62,118 bases of DNA from Symbiodinium natans (Eukaryota > Sar > Dinophyceae > Suessiales > Symbiodiniaceae): contig CAJNDS010002321.1 in NCBI GenBank assembly GCA_905221605.1, forward strand, positions 431,001 through 493,118. The letters run 5' to 3'. The notes beneath the pieces were generated by a model. That model had not been told where the DNA came from, ran no database searches, and was given only the letters and a program-made list of their open reading frames with translations. Numbering within the stretch: position 1 is the first letter of the stretch; every line of letters begins with the position of its first letter. A program made the translations under genes and the position numbers. Shown in pieces: positions 51,977-62,118 of the stretch.

Positions 51977-52730
51977 GTGCGGAAAATTTTTGTGGGTGGC
52001 ATCCCACAAGATTTCACACAGGATGATCTGGGCGTCGGGGACTTACGGGTGGTGTCAGGCAGTCGGCCAGGGCCTTCAGCCATGAGAGACAAGGAACTAT
52101 TCAGCCAGTTTGGGGCGGTGACGAAGGCTCCTCTCTTAAAGTGGTTGCGGTGTGATCGGAAACCGTGCCAGCGCATTGGCCGGGGAGCAAGCCGAAGCGG
52201 CTTACGCTGACAATGCACATGAATGCACCGGCCGAAGCCATGACCACATGTCCCTAACATTGTGTTTGGAAGGCTTGGCTGCAGCGCCACCGCCAAAGTG
52301 ACAATGAATTTGGGCAAGTGCGGAGCTAAGCAGCTAAGCTTTGAAGAAGCAGAAACGATTCCTCTATCTCCGGGATGCCATGGCCTGTGCTCACGTTGCA
52401 GCGGAACATAGTCAGGCGTCAGCACAGCGTTCGCAGTGCCATCGTGGTTTTGGATTTGTCATTTTCCAAGACGCCTGCACAGACGAGCCCTCGGATTTCG
52501 TAGCGGTGCCGGAAATTTCGACGAGCGCGACCACATGCCCTTTAAGGTGGATGACCTTCTTGGTCCAGAATCATCTTGCTTCATGGAGATCAAGGAAACG
52601 GATCTCAAGTCATGTTGCAGGAAGAGAGGATTGCCCCTTCATGCGGCGTCGCTGCCAGGATGGGCGACGCATTGAGGTCAAGCGTGCTAAGAGTAGTGGG
52701 GACCTCACATCTTCAGATATGTGGCAAAGG
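51977..52730 (+). CDS. RRM (RNA-recognition motif) protein, copy 2, partial exon model
   Basis: Acceptor TTGCAG at 51976, then VRKIFVGGIPQDFTQDDL (RNP2, 51977 to about 52030). ELFSQFGAVTK is at 52094-52126. A GC-AG intron of 146 nt (52127-52272) follows, then AWLQRHRQSDNEFG (52273 on). RNP1 is RGFGFVIFQD near 52447-52473. VDDLLGPESSCFMEIK runs to 52594, then a 64-nt GA-AG intron (52595-52658), then DGRRIEVKRAKSS. All elements of one RRM are present in order. Exact borders around 52031-52093, 52315-52445 and 52474-52540 are open. It is highly similar in motif wording to copy 1 at 36965-39125; the two may be paralogous genes or two RRMs of one large gene. Confidence 0.7.
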
Positions 52731-55700
52731 TTGTTGAACACGTGGTTCCTGCAACATGTTGAGCCAACTCGCTCGGCCTGGGCGTTCGCATCCATCAAAC
52801 TTTGAAGGCAACGACATCATCGGGGAGAGGCAGGTGCAGCCAGAGTGGCATCCTGAGGAGACTCGAGCCATCTCAAGCCTCATGCGATGAGTACTTCTTG
52901 ATGGTGTGCTTGTTGAGGCCGAAGCAAGCCTGGCCCTTCCAGCATCCAAGGCTGCCCAGCTTCCAGAAGGGTCTGTGGTTTTTTTTTTCAAATCCTGCGG
53001 CGACGAACCTGCCTCACGTTCGCGCGTTTACCGCCGCTGCACGCAAACTGGCTGCCCCCCCCCAAAGATCCCCGGGGCAAGGGGTGACCAGCAGCAGCTC
53101 CTGCAACGGCCTTGGCAACTTGGGGTCTCTGACGGTTTTTCTCCGGCTGTGATGCTGGGAATCAGCAGTTCTTGTTGACGATTCGTCTCTTCGTTTGTGG
53201 CCAAGAAAGGTCCCAACCCCAACCACCACAAGCTGTTCAGAAGCCACACATTGTCAGCGCCTTGGTCTCTCCTCCAGATCTCTGTCGGCATGCATGATGC
53301 CGCAGCGGTGATCTTGCTCAACCAGCCTGGCTGCGCCCAGCCTGGCTGCACAGCTTGCGCAGCTGGAAAAGTTCCTTTCGCCTGTATCCGAGGTCCCATG
53401 CGCAAGTCTGAACTGCAGCTGCCTCGGCCGAGTTGCGCACTTCCTGTTGCACTTTTTTCTACTTGCGTTTGGGAGTGGGCCACCAGGTGGCAACGTTCAA
53501 GGTGGTGGCTGGTCATGCTCTCGGCTGTTTATTCTCAGCTGCTTTGAGAAAGGAGCATTGCCCAGCGTTGTATGTATTGGTCCAGTTGCTTCTGCAGAAT
53601 TCTCCATGAGAATTGGAGAGGGCTTAAGAACTACAGCTAGCAACATGAAAGGTTTCATGGGGCTTGGTGCCCCATGACCAGTGCACCGAAGTGCATCGAA
53701 CGCTTGCAACAGCAACACCGACATTCCCAACGTGTGATTCGTCACTGTCGAAAACTGAGGCCCATGGTTTGGACAGGCTCTGTAGCAACATCGCGGGCGG
53801 TGCTCCCTCCCTGGGGAGGGTCCGGCAGCCAGGCTGGCAGCCAGGCCTGAAGTGAGTGGCTAACGCCTGGATGCGCCTTTTGCATTTCTTACCATCTCTT
53901 ATGCCATGTGCATCCCGCTCAACGTGTGCATCCGCTCCGCTCAGCTTCCGCTTCAGTGCTGCAGGCGATATCCACAGACAATGCTCCGGGCAGACAAGCA
54001 GGCCCACCAAGCGTGGACTCACTTGTGCAGCCAGCGGCACGGACCACTGCTTCAACGCCGCCGTCGCGGCCTCAGCCTTCCGAGTGACATGTTTGCAAAG
54101 CGATTCGGCCGATGACAAGGCAGATGATGTGTGGGCAAGTGAGGGCCCAAGTCAGGTGAAGTTTCGTTTGCATCAGGTCCTCGGGAAGTGCCAATGTGGA
54201 TGCGAGACTGATGCGAGTAAAGCATGCTGGAAAGGTGCCGCCATTCTCGTTTCCCTGGGCAGCCTGTCCCTCGAAGCTTCACGTCGCCTCACGTATTCAC
54301 ACCGCGCAATCGGAGTGTACCGAGCATGTACCAGCCGAGCTCGCTGTGACGAGGCTGGCCCTGCACAACAATCGGAGGCCGCACATTTTGCTACACAGAG
54401 TGGGCAGAAGTGGGCAATGGCTTGTGTTTGCTCATCCCAGGAAGACAGGCAGAAGCTGGTGCGGCTGCTGCAAGCTGCTGCGCATGTGTCTCAGAAACGA
54501 CAGGATGGCAGACTGGCTGTGCCTGTCTCTGGAAATCCCCTTAGGCCGGAGTATTACGCGGATTGAGATCGGCGTAGGCCCCACCCTATCGTTTTACTGC
54601 ATTAGCCTCACGTCTCTTCCTTCTTGCCAGGATGCAATGCGCCCGCGTTACAAGCTTGGCCCTCGATGTTGGACTCTAGTCACCTTTGCCCTGGTCGGTT
54701 GTAGGCTTTTCTGTCCACAACTTTTCAATACTTCCTCGAAACCCAGACGTGGTGTTGCAGCCGTGCATGCAACCCCTACTGCACATTCAGTGGTGAGGTG
54801 AATCGCGCTGCCACGTCTGCAAGTCTAGGCAATCCTGCCCACGTGCAAGCTTTGAAGCCATTCTTTCTGGTGTGCTTTCAAAGCACGTCCAAGGCAAATG
54901 GCCGGAGAATATCACGAATGACTATAGATCAAAGGGCAAACGTTGCCTGCAGATCCTCAACAAACAAAGAGCAGCAGGGTCGAAAACCAAGAAAGATTGA
55001 GGGCCAACCAAGCAGGCTCATTTTAGTGCATAGAAGTTTGTCGCACGAACTTACGTATCCTCTTCTTCCCTTTCTAGTTTGCCTCTGCCTGTACTCCGAA
55101 AGGAACAATGCCGCGGGAACTCTTGACTTGATGCATTTTCTGCCCGAGGACTCTGCGTTCCACCGAAGCAGAGTGACAGAGTGGCAGAGCGGAAGAACTT
55201 CTGAGCGATAGCTGCTGAGAATTGTTGTGTAGTTCCTTGTAAAAACCAAGAGCCCACAGTTGGAAGCGTTCTCAACATGACATCGTTTGGAGCGGTCACC
55301 TCTTGAAAAACTGCAACACGGACACAGCACTGACACAGCAACAACACAACATCCACGATGAGTCTACAAGTTAATTTTGCCGCCTGTGCGTCACGAAGCC
55401 GATGGTCCCCCCGTGTTTGCAAACACTTGCACGATGTCGCACGTCCTTGCATCCAATGAAAGCCAAACCAAGACGCACCGAAAGATTCCTGGGACAATTG
55501 CTGCACGAGTCTTCACGAACAATGTGAGATCATTCGTTGAGCCCTGGGTCGATGTAACTTGTATGTAACTTCCGCATGTTCAAAAGATGACCGAAGTGTT
55601 TTGAGATACCGTCGCCCAGAAACGGCTTTTGATTTTTCAGCACAGGGTCATGGCCAGGCCATCAGGTCACGTCTAATTTTCTACGGTCAGAGGGGTAAGA

Positions 55701-56645
55701 CAATCTCGTTTCATCAAGGGGACTCGACTTTCTCCAGCATGGAAACAGCACTTCTGGAGAAAGAAAATGAAGCCCTCCACAACCAGGGTATGGCCTGGAT
55801 TGCGAGAGAGAAGAATTAGGAGTCACGGGCGTTTGCCTTGCTGCCAGGTGAGATCATCTAGAAGATGATGAGAGCCGGTCACATGCTTTTGCAGCCGGTG
55901 AAGTTTTGCGTCCCAAGATCTCAGCCATTTTTCAACAGCAGGATTGAACAAAGTCAGTACATAGCCGTGCAATGTATGCTGACTTGGAGACCTTCTCTTG
56001 CACCACTCACTGCCAGTAATGCAGCCAATCGGAAGGCAGAGACCACACAAAGCCAGGCTGTGAGCAATGCCATCCCAACAGGTGGTACTCTGCTTTCCTC
56101 CATGTCTATATTGGAAAAACGGAATTGTAGCATCAACTGCCTGCATGGCAGTGGTATGCGACCTTTGGCAGGCCGAGCAGTGAAAACGCGCAAAAGTCCT
56201 TGTCAAACAGTACTTGGGGGTATGCGCTTTGCGCTGTAGCATGGGAGCATGACCTTATTCCGGCTGCCTGGCACTCTACGGGTTCTATACCCTGCAACGG
56301 GAGTTCGCGGAAGCTCCCACACTTGGTTGCCCAAATGGCTGCCAGTGGAGGCCAAACAGTTGCCAATGGAGCACTGTTAACGTGGACAAGCTTTGCAAGG
56401 TTTGTCGCGCCAAAACTGCCAAGGCTCATCTTTGCAGGTTTTCATCGCAGCAACTGCTTGTGTAAGAGCGGCCTGTGTTTCTCAAAACTGAGTTTGGTCC
56501 AATTTTGCCACACGATTTGTGCATGAGCAAGGGGGTAAACCCGCTTTTGCTTGCATGAGCAGTTGCTCCATTCAGCGACCTTTGCATCCGGAGCTTGCGC
56601 TCGCAAACTGTTCAGAAAAGCCGGTGAGTTGTGAAGCATTGTGAA
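52731..56645 (+). other. Long stretch with weak exon candidates
   Basis: Possible exons: about 52835-52870 (QPEWHPEETRAISSLM), about 54405-54500 (GQKWAMACVCSSQEDRQKL, like the last helix of a PH domain), about 55735-55818 (SSMETALLEKENEALHNQG, a short coiled coil ending at TAG 55817-55819). None is firm. No repeats of note. Confidence 0.25.
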
Positions 56646-56736
56646 CCAGGATGGGCTATTCGGCCCTAGAATCCCCTTAATCAACCCTAGAAAGGGCCTT
56701 TTCTAGGGGGTCATAGGGTAGAATAGCCCGTCTTGG
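56646..56736. mobile_element. 91 bp foldback (MITE-like) element
   Basis: CCAGGATGGGCTATTC at the left is the near-perfect reverse complement of GAATAGCCCGTCTTGG at the right (14 of 16). The inner parts CCCTAGAA and TTCTAGGG and the centre AAAGGGCCTTTT also pair. The whole would fold into one long hairpin. No coding capacity; no clear target duplication. Confidence 0.6.
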
Positions 56737-57015
56737 AATCTGGTAGGTGGCTGGCAGTGATTGGGTTGTCATGGGTGAAGCCACTGGTTGTCCGTAGCCT
56801 CCCCTCAGTACCAAGGAGGCGCGCCACATGCATTGCAGAGCTGCTACCGGATATTCACATAGATGGCAGTCGATGCCCAGTTTCAGCTATCGAAACGCAA
56901 TGCGACAGCAGCAAAAGCATAATGTCTCAGTGCTGCACATACCACTGCTCCGAGTGTTCTTTGTAACGAAACGATTTATAGCCAAAACGGATGCCATCCG
57001 GTACATGTGTATGCC

Positions 57016-59141
57016 ATGGACAACGCGTTCCTTGTGACAAGCCGGCTGCAGCTTCCGCAAGCTCTCCGACATCGGAATGCAGTGCAGCCCAACTTGGAGT
57101 CGAGCGCCAGGAGGCTTCTGGACCACGATGTCCTTGCAGGAGCCAGCTGTGCCAGCTGCCAGACTCTTGGCTTGGTTCTTTGTGCGATCTCTCTGCGCCG
57201 GAGCCAGCGGCCGCGAGGGTGTCGGGGACTTGCCCGCTGCGCACGCGGTGTGATTGACTACTATGACGTTCTAGGAGTGAGCAAGAATGCCAATGAGCGG
57301 GAGATCAAGTCCAGCTTCAGGAAGCTGGCCCGTCAGTACCATCCAGACATCAACCAGGAGCCAGGGGCGCAGGAAAAGTTTCAGCAGATTGCCAAGGCAT
57401 ACGAGGTTCTTTCAGACTCACAGAAGCGGCAGCGATACAATCAGTTCGGTGATGGTGGCCTTGAGGGCATGAGCCCTGGATCCGACTTGTCCGATGTTGA
57501 TCTCGATGATATTCTTGGCGATGTGTTCAGCTCTTTTTTTGGGGGCCGTCCCAGTGATCCTCCGAGAGGAGCCGGGGTTGGTAGTGACTTTCGCGAGGGC
57601 CCAAGAACAACTGGCCGAAGCAGCCGTACACGAGCTTCACGAGCCCGGAGAACGAGGGCTCAGAAGGGCTCAGACCTTCAATGCAGGGTCGAAATCCCAT
57701 TTGAAGTTGCATGCTTTGGAGGGCGTCATGTTGTACGTATCAACAGGGAGGAGCTGTGTGAGACATGCAACGGGCAAGGGACCAATGCCAAGGGTGAGAA
57801 GAATCAGCTGTGTCGGAGATGTGGAGGAGCTGGTGTCACCGTCCAGTTTCAGCAAACTCCGCTAGGTGGCATGGAGACGCCGCAAGCGTGCCCGAAATGC
57901 AAGGGGTCCGGAATAGACCCAAAAGCAACTTGCCAAGCGTGCAGCGGCAAGGGTACGCAGAGCATTACGCGTGAGGTGGCGGTGAACATTCCGGTAGGTT
58001 GTAATGCTGGCAGCAGGTTGCGGGTGCGAGCAGAAGGCGACAAAGGTACCAGGGGAGGACCACCCGGCGATTTGTACTTAACACTGAAGATTGGCCGGTC
58101 AGAAGAGTTTGTCAGAGACGGTGCAGACATCTACAGCGAGCAGGTTATCAGCGTTTTTGATGCGATGCTTGGCGCCTCTGTTCAGATCAGCACTGTTGAT
58201 GGCAAGGCAGCAGTCAAGGCACACTGTCATCCCGAAATTGTGGCTCTGCCATTGCGGTGTTTCCGGGCACAGGGATTCAGGAGTGAGGTGGTCCAATCGA
58301 CTATTTCTGAAGGGTACCTGCCCCCCCACCCCCAGAAAAAAGTACCCACCTTCAGGACCTTCAAATGCATGAGCAGCTTCAACAATGACACCACACAATG
58401 AAACCAGATATTCAAAACTCCATGAAACCGTTGTTTCCAATGTTCTATGTGAAGGAGTCGTGAGGACTCTTGGATCTTGGGTCTAGGAAGCTCCAGATTG
58501 AAAAATACAATGTGAACAATGTGAACCCATCCATCCATGCATCCCATCCGTCCCACCCACCCACCCGGAATGTTCGGAAGGTTTGATTGTTTGAAACGCT
58601 CTTGACTTGTACCCCCCAAAATTGTGTGTTTCTGATACGCGCGATCTACATATACATGTCTAGACGCAAACCGATTTCATGCCGTTACTAGACCCCACAG
58701 CGCGAGCCCTCAAATACTCCCTAGGGCTTATTTTGAGCCCCAAACCCTGAACCCATGCCTCAGACCTGGGAAGCGGCAACGCGAAGCAGTAGAAGAAAGG
58801 CCATAAAAGGCCCATGCTTTAGTGGTGTAACAATAGAAACAAAGATACCTGAACCCCAAGCCCTAACCGGAATAGTAGGGTTTCACGAAGTTTTGGCCCA
58901 GTGTGGGCGTTGCATCTTGGGAGTTTCGATTTGTTGTTTTTGGATTTTTGTCGGTTGTCTGGCTTGGAGATTCGCCCATGGGGGGGGGGGGCCTCGCGTT
59001 ATATATGTATTATATACACATTAAAAAAAAAAACACACACACACACGCACATGCAGCTTTTTCCACATGTGTCTGCATGCCAAGCATTCTGCATACGACT
59101 TAGCATGACACAGAAGAACCATCAGCAGGTCCTGAGCAGTG

Positions 59142-59173
<32 letters not shown>

Positions 59174-59265
59174 GGTGCGTGTGTGTGGGTGTGTGTGGGT
59201 GTGTGTGTGTGTGTGGTGTGTGTGTGTGTGTGTGTGCGTGTGTGAGTGTGTGTGGTGTGTGGTGT

Positions 59266-59306
<41 letters not shown>

Positions 59307-59353
59307 TGTGTGTGTGTGGTGTGTGTGTGTGTGTGTGTGTGTGTGGTGTGGGG

Positions 59354-59401
<48 letters not shown>

Positions 59402-59468
59402 TGTGTGTGTTGGTGTGTGTGTGTGTGTGTGTGTGTGGTGTGGTTTGTGTTGTGTGTGTGTGTGGTGT

Positions 59469-59516
<48 letters not shown>

Positions 59517-59540
59517 TGGTGGTGGGTGTGTGTGTGTGTG

Positions 59541-59631
<91 letters not shown>

Positions 59632-60047
59632 GGTGGGTGTTTTACAGGTTCCGGCTGGCACGCAGCCCGGAGCAACGATGCGTTTGCAAGGGCGCGGCGT
59701 TCCAAAGCTGGGTCTTGAAGGAGAGCGAGGACGGCATGAGAGTTGGCTCGTGTTGCCGCTGCGCTGTGAACCTTGCCCGTCACTCTCATGCCACAGCACG
59801 ATGCTGCCTTGACACTGTTTCCTAGGTGATCACTATGTAACCCTGCGGGTGGAGGCCGGCGCTAGTGGTCAACGGTTCTTGATGTGTTGGCTCATGGCAT
59901 GCTGCTCCAAATGAGTTGAAGGTGCCGCGCCGCTTGGACTGCGACCAGCGAGATCTGGTCACGCATCTTCGAGATGTTGCTTGTCAGACGTCAGCTGTCC
60001 TGACAACCCGTTGTGAGTTGGTTCGCCGTCTGGTGTCGGAAATCTGA
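57016..60047 (+). CDS. DnaJ (Hsp40) co-chaperone with four zinc-finger repeats, plastid-like
   Basis: Exons 57016-58218, 59648-59711, 59826-59854, 59922-60047 join in frame to 473 residues. J-domain starts at DYYDVLGVSKNAN (residue 81) with HPD at 109-111. A Gly/Arg-rich linker follows. Four CxxCxGxG repeats span about 248-313, then the substrate-binding region, ending VPAGTQPGATMRLQGRGVPKL, GDHYVTLRVE and VPRRLDCDQRDLV. These co-chaperones stimulate Hsp70 ATPase and hold unfolded clients. Residues 1-78 precede the J-domain with a hydrophobic LGLVLCAISL and Arg-rich segment, consistent with organelle targeting, and the J-domain wording is like plant chloroplast DnaJ; localisation is inference. 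GTG at 57007 is in frame upstream, but ATG 57016 is chosen. Introns are GC-AG (1429 nt), GT-AG (114) and GC-AG (67). A 5' exon cannot be excluded. Confidence 0.85.
59133..59637. repeat. About 505 bp GT microsatellite at the 3' end of a DnaJ intron
   Basis: Nearly pure GT with GGTGTG and GGGG interruptions, ending about ten bases before the splice acceptor TTTTACAG at 59647. Opposite-strand His/Thr and same-strand Cys/Val frames are repeat products. A shorter CA run with a poly-A start lies at 59022-59046. Confidence 0.97.
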
Positions 60048-60595
60048 GGTCTGCCATTTAGATGGAGAGGAGCTGCCAGACATCAATGGTGATCCAGACA
60101 CCCTCTGATGATGCAAAGATGCAAAAGATGGCACCGGCTCCTGGAAAAAAGAGTGACTGCAACACGCCGGACAATCCATTTAGAAAGCCGCACATCCAGC
60201 AAGCGTGTGTGCGTGTGTCACCACATTGATCCTTAGTCCGTGCACAAACAGGTAGTGATTCGTTGTCATGGTCCTTTTGCTGCCTTGGCAAGCAACGATA
60301 GCAAAGGCCAATAGTTTCATCATGCTATTTCATGGATGCGTACCTGATTTCATGCAGCCAAACCTGCGACATGCCAGCACGCCATTTAGCATCCTTTGTT
60401 TGTGACAAAGCTGCAAGGAATGCAACAAACAATGTTTCTGGAGATTCCCACACTCTATAGCACCGTGCGTTTGGGATAGTCGCGGTCGCACTGTTGCCAC
60501 ACTTAAGTTTTGGACGGCCCGTAAGTCGTGGCGGACAATGTCTCGCAAGTGTGGGGGGGTTGGGGGGGGGGTGTGGGGAACGAGTCGGCCAGAAC
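60048..60595. other. Spacer between DnaJ and WD40 genes
   Basis: About 550 bp with no recognised gene. A G-run (60549-60571) precedes the WD40 start. Short spacing and same orientation fit a unidirectional gene array. Confidence 0.45.
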
Positions 60596-62011
60596 ATGAA
60601 TTGTCACACGCTACATGACGACAGGGGTGTTCTTAAGACTTGGAAGGGTAAGCGAGCGTGCCGCGTGGCCTGCAGTGTAGCCGGCAAGTGCAGCAGGTCA
60701 CAAGTGCCTTGTTGCCGTGCTGATGTGAAGTTGCAGTCGTTCCTTTCGCTTCGCATGCGCGATGCCAGCTGGAGCCTTCATTTTCGACTGGCACTGACTG
60801 GGCGCGAGATTGCAGTGTTTCAGGTGGATAAGCAAAGTACAATCCGAGAAGTACGAGACGAACTTCGTCGAAATGCAGGCGATTGCTTGGTACTCCTTGA
60901 CCACCCTTGGAGCTTCTTATACCAGGGAGCATTTCTGTCAGAAGAGGCAGTCGTCCAACATGTTCTTGTGGACGCTGCTTCCATTGACGTAATGTTTTGT
61001 TCGCAGGCTCGCGTGGTAGTGACCGCATCTAGTGATTGCACAGCGCGTGCCTTTGATCTCGATTCAGGAGATTGCTTAGAGCTTCAAGGACACTTTGGGC
61101 AAGTGTATGCTTGCACAATGTCTGCAGATCACTGTCATCTGGTTACGGCCTCGGAGGACAAAACAGCACGCGTTTGGGCCCTGGACGGATGGCAAGTGAC
61201 AGAGCAGCACCGCCTTTGCCATGGTGGAGAAGTTTACTCTGCTGTTTTCTCGAATTGTGGCAGTCTCGTGGCCACCGCGTCGCAGGATGGTACGGCTTGT
61301 CTCTGGTGCAGCAGAACTGGCAAGAGGCAGTGGCAATGTGTCCACGCAGCAGACGTATACTTGGCAACTTTTTCGCATGATAATCAATGGGTTCTCACGT
61401 CATCTGCCGAGGGGGCTGCCTTGATTGTGTCGGTCAGGACGGGTGAGGTTTCAGGCAGACTTGAAGGGCATGGCAGCGCCGTCAATAGAGCAGAATTCTC
61501 ACCTGTCGGTACAATGGTCGTGACGGCATCAGACAACACAGTACGCATTTGGGAGGCGACAGCATCGACATGCGTTCACACAATGGGAGGCGATGCGGAA
61601 GTGAAGTTTGTGGATTTTTCTAGGGATGGCGAGCTCGTTCTTGCCACGCGAAGCAACGGCAATGCGGAAGTTTGGTGCGTTGAGTCAGGCAAGTTGGAGT
61701 GGACTTGTACACATCACTCGGAGCCGGTGTATATGGCCACCTCATGTCCACGAGGTGCCAAGATAGCCCTGGCAAGTGAAGATGGATCAGCTACCTTGTG
61801 GAGTCGGGCCGGTGAGCTGCTGCTGACGCTCGCTGGCCATGCTGATGCAGTAACATGGATTTCCTTCTCGCCCTCCACGAGCATGTTGGTGACAGCCTCT
61901 TGGGATGGCACCGCCAGGCTGTGGTCCACGGAGTCCGGTGATTGCTTGGAGATTTTGGAAGGCCATGCAGCGCCAGTCTTGTACGCCGAGTTTGGCTACT
62001 TGGGGGGTTAG
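60596..62011 (+). CDS. WD40-repeat protein with ubiquitin-like N-terminal region, apparently one exon
   Basis: ATG 60596 gives 471 residues; the frame is open upstream from TTG 60494. Residues about 42-135 resemble a ubiquitin-like fold with IAVFQVDKQSTIREVRDEL and LYQGAFLSEEAVV. From about 137 there are seven to eight WD40 blades with recurring TASSDCTARAFDL, TASEDKTARVWAL, TASQDGTACLWC, TASDNTVRIWEA, ALASEDGSATLWS and TASWDGTARLWS. Such propellers act as protein-interaction platforms; the partner is unknown. The last words VLYAEFGYLGG before TAG 62009-62011 break the pattern where a next blade (VLYAEFSP-like) would continue, so a GC-type intron may start at GAGTTTG then GCTACT near 61993 and the gene may run beyond the window. 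Confidence 0.8.
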   Translation: MNCHTLHDDRGVLKTWKGKRACRVACSVAGKCSRSQVPCCRADVKLQSFLSLRMRDASWSLHFRLALTGREIAVFQVDKQSTIREVRDELRRNAGDCLVLLDHPWSFLYQGAFLSEEAVVQHVLVDAASIDVMFCSQARVVVTASSDCTARAFDLDSGDCLELQGHFGQVYACTMSADHCHLVTASEDKTARVWALDGWQVTEQHRLCHGGEVYSAVFSNCGSLVATASQDGTACLWCSRTGKRQWQCVHAADVYLATFSHDNQWVLTSSAEGAALIVSVRTGEVSGRLEGHGSAVNRAEFSPVGTMVVTASDNTVRIWEATASTCVHTMGGDAEVKFVDFSRDGELVLATRSNGNAEVWCVESGKLEWTCTHHSEPVYMATSCPRGAKIALASEDGSATLWSRAGELLLTLAGHADAVTWISFSPSTSMLVTASWDGTARLWSTESGDCLEILEGHAAPVLYAEFGYLGG

Positions 62012-62118
62012 CCGATGCATCTTGATGTTCAGGCACGGCAGCAAGGAGGCCGGTTACTTGCAAGACTGGATGGTTAAGAATCTCATAGCGGCCATAGAAA
62101 GCAGCTGCCACGTCGGAA

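Noticed and set aside
59100-59825. Cys/Val and His/Thr frames of about 225 codons
   Set aside because: Translations of the GT microsatellite inside the DnaJ intron.
1-62118. A genuine spliced-leader RNA gene, 5S rRNA or tRNA genes
   Set aside because: I saw only 3' portions of the leader and no cloverleaf or 5S core. A covariance-model search would be needed to exclude tRNAs fully.

Overview
The window reads as nuclear DNA of a dinoflagellate, most likely a Symbiodiniaceae/Suessiales genome. This is inferred from several independent signs. Predicted introns in recognisable genes use GT, GC and GA donors, with AG followed by G at every acceptor. TTTAGGG repeats lie inside the sequence. Matches to the 3' end of the dinoflagellate spliced leader (TTTGGCTCAAG) occur in retroelement repeats. 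The recognisable host genes are cut into many short exons and all lie on the + strand. There is no bacterial-style operon, RBS or CRISPR array, and I recognised no tRNA or rRNA gene.

Layout. 1-1690 is a C-rich minisatellite (about 49 bp units). It runs into the end of a MULE-type transposase gene on the minus strand (1667-3756) with two short introns. 3.8-4.7 kb holds CATA/CA microsatellites and a poly-A tract. 5424-14877 is a nearly intact, very young Ty1/copia LTR retrotransposon: 397 and 399 bp LTRs differing at about four positions, TGCTG target duplication, one 2829-codon gag-pol frame. It interrupts an older minus-strand reading frame. Inside it, a 464-codon frame (8417-9811) overlaps the polyprotein in another frame, and after RNase H there is an extra C-terminal domain with methyltransferase-like motif layout. 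15.98-18.71 kb is a decayed reverse transcriptase/RNase H element followed by two 264 bp direct repeats.

19.57-26.04 kb is host sequence. It contains an interstitial telomere-like array, a multi-exon polytopic membrane protein gene whose exons I could join (20221-23640), and a set of exons I could not identify. 27.0-34.76 kb is a GC-rich pile-up of LINE-type retroelements in both orientations, including one long copy with a RING-like finger, RT and a C-terminal PD-D endonuclease, broken by frameshifts and a stop. 34.8-57 kb is mostly intronic or intergenic sequence with sparse exons: two related RRM units (36965-39125 and 51977-52730), a RING-finger exon (46320-46530), a perfect 638 bp tandem duplication (44158-45433) and a 91 bp foldback element. 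The right end has a zinc-finger DnaJ (plastid-like, 57016-60047) whose large intron carries about 505 bp of GT repeat, then a WD40 protein (60596-62011).

The most interesting signal is that two unrelated retroelements both carry the 3' end of the spliced leader near the 3' end of their terminal repeats, as though trans-splicing of the leader were built into their replication cycle. Exon structures were joined by eye and none was checked by alignment or transcripts.
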